Source: Pempheris klunzingeri
Taxonomy: Eukaryota; Chordata; Actinopteri; Acropomatiformes; Pempheridae
Reading direction: 5' to 3'
Length of the DNA: 64,000 nucleotides
Assembly: GCF_042242105.1 (NCBI RefSeq)
Contig: NC_092035.1
Coordinates: 5,414,977 to 5,478,976, forward strand
Part shown: positions 63,910 through 64,000 of the stretch, one piece after another
Position numbering within the stretch: the stretch's first letter is position 1
How the letters are laid out: every line of letters begins with the position of its first letter
Translations under genes and position numbers: made by a program
Notes under the pieces: model-generated
Seen by the model: only the letters and a program-made list of their open reading frames with translations
The model's database searches: none
Told to the model about the DNA's origin: nothing

Positions 63910-64000
63910 CTAATGGACTTGTGCTTGCAGCTCGGTTGCACAGCACCGCATCGAACGTCCCGTCAGAGGCGCTGCCTCTCCGCTGGGACTCGGATCCGAA
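63910..64000. other. CpG-rich edge, possible partial exon
   Basis: The final 70-90 bases are abruptly CpG-rich. On the minus strand a frame open from the edge gives a Ser/Arg-rich peptide (SESQRRGSASDGTF) in the style of NCKAP5 proteins, but no good splice donor follows. On the plus strand a good acceptor (TTGTGCTTGCAG, ending 63,931) precedes sequence open in all three frames. The strand and nature cannot be settled within this window. Confidence 0.2.

Overview
The window looks like teleost fish nuclear DNA, probably from a spiny-rayed (percomorph) fish. It has intron-bearing vertebrate genes with GT-AG junctions, many (CA)n/(GT)n microsatellites, Tc1-like transposons, and several repeat families that I recognise from teleost genomes. 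The species cannot be named from the sequence. All genes found lie on the minus strand.

Layout. About 1-29,990 is a gene-poor desert: no convincing coding exon, CpG-rich patches at 1-270 and 4,880-5,130, microsatellites, scattered transposon remnants and several stretches that look like candidate conserved enhancers. Four minus-strand genes follow. (1) tmem182-like, five coding exons, CDS 36,241 down to 29,995, reconstructed as about 272 aa. Its fourth intron carries a nearly complete 1,563-bp Tc1/mariner element of DD37E type (32,350-33,912). (2) actr3 (Arp3), twelve coding exons, 41,809 down to 37,506, giving exactly 418 aa with every junction in phase. (3) lypd1 (Ly6/uPAR family, GPI-anchored), three coding exons, 54,737 down to 48,190, 143 aa. 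(4) The terminal coding exon of an nckap5-like gene (57,961-58,266); the rest of that gene would lie beyond the right edge.

Context. From general knowledge, human NCKAP5 and LYPD1 are same-strand neighbours at 2q21, ACTR3 is at 2q14 and TMEM182 at 2q12 beside the large POU3F3 regulatory desert. The window therefore looks like a condensed block of that ancestral chromosome, and the left desert could be the fish counterpart of the POU3F3-side landscape. That is inference. The genes do not form a pathway: actr3 is a housekeeping actin nucleator subunit, tmem182 is a muscle-biased tetraspan protein, lypd1 modulates nicotinic receptors, and nckap5 is microtubule-associated.

No wholly new molecular system is evident. 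The observations most worth following are the DD37E transposon with five repeated presumptive transposase-binding motifs and a single in-frame stop; a hAT-like miniature element beginning 19 bp past the nckap5 stop codon; the tmem182 poly(A) signal only 9 bases beyond the stop; two local intronic duplications inside tmem182; and possible regulatory patches in the desert.
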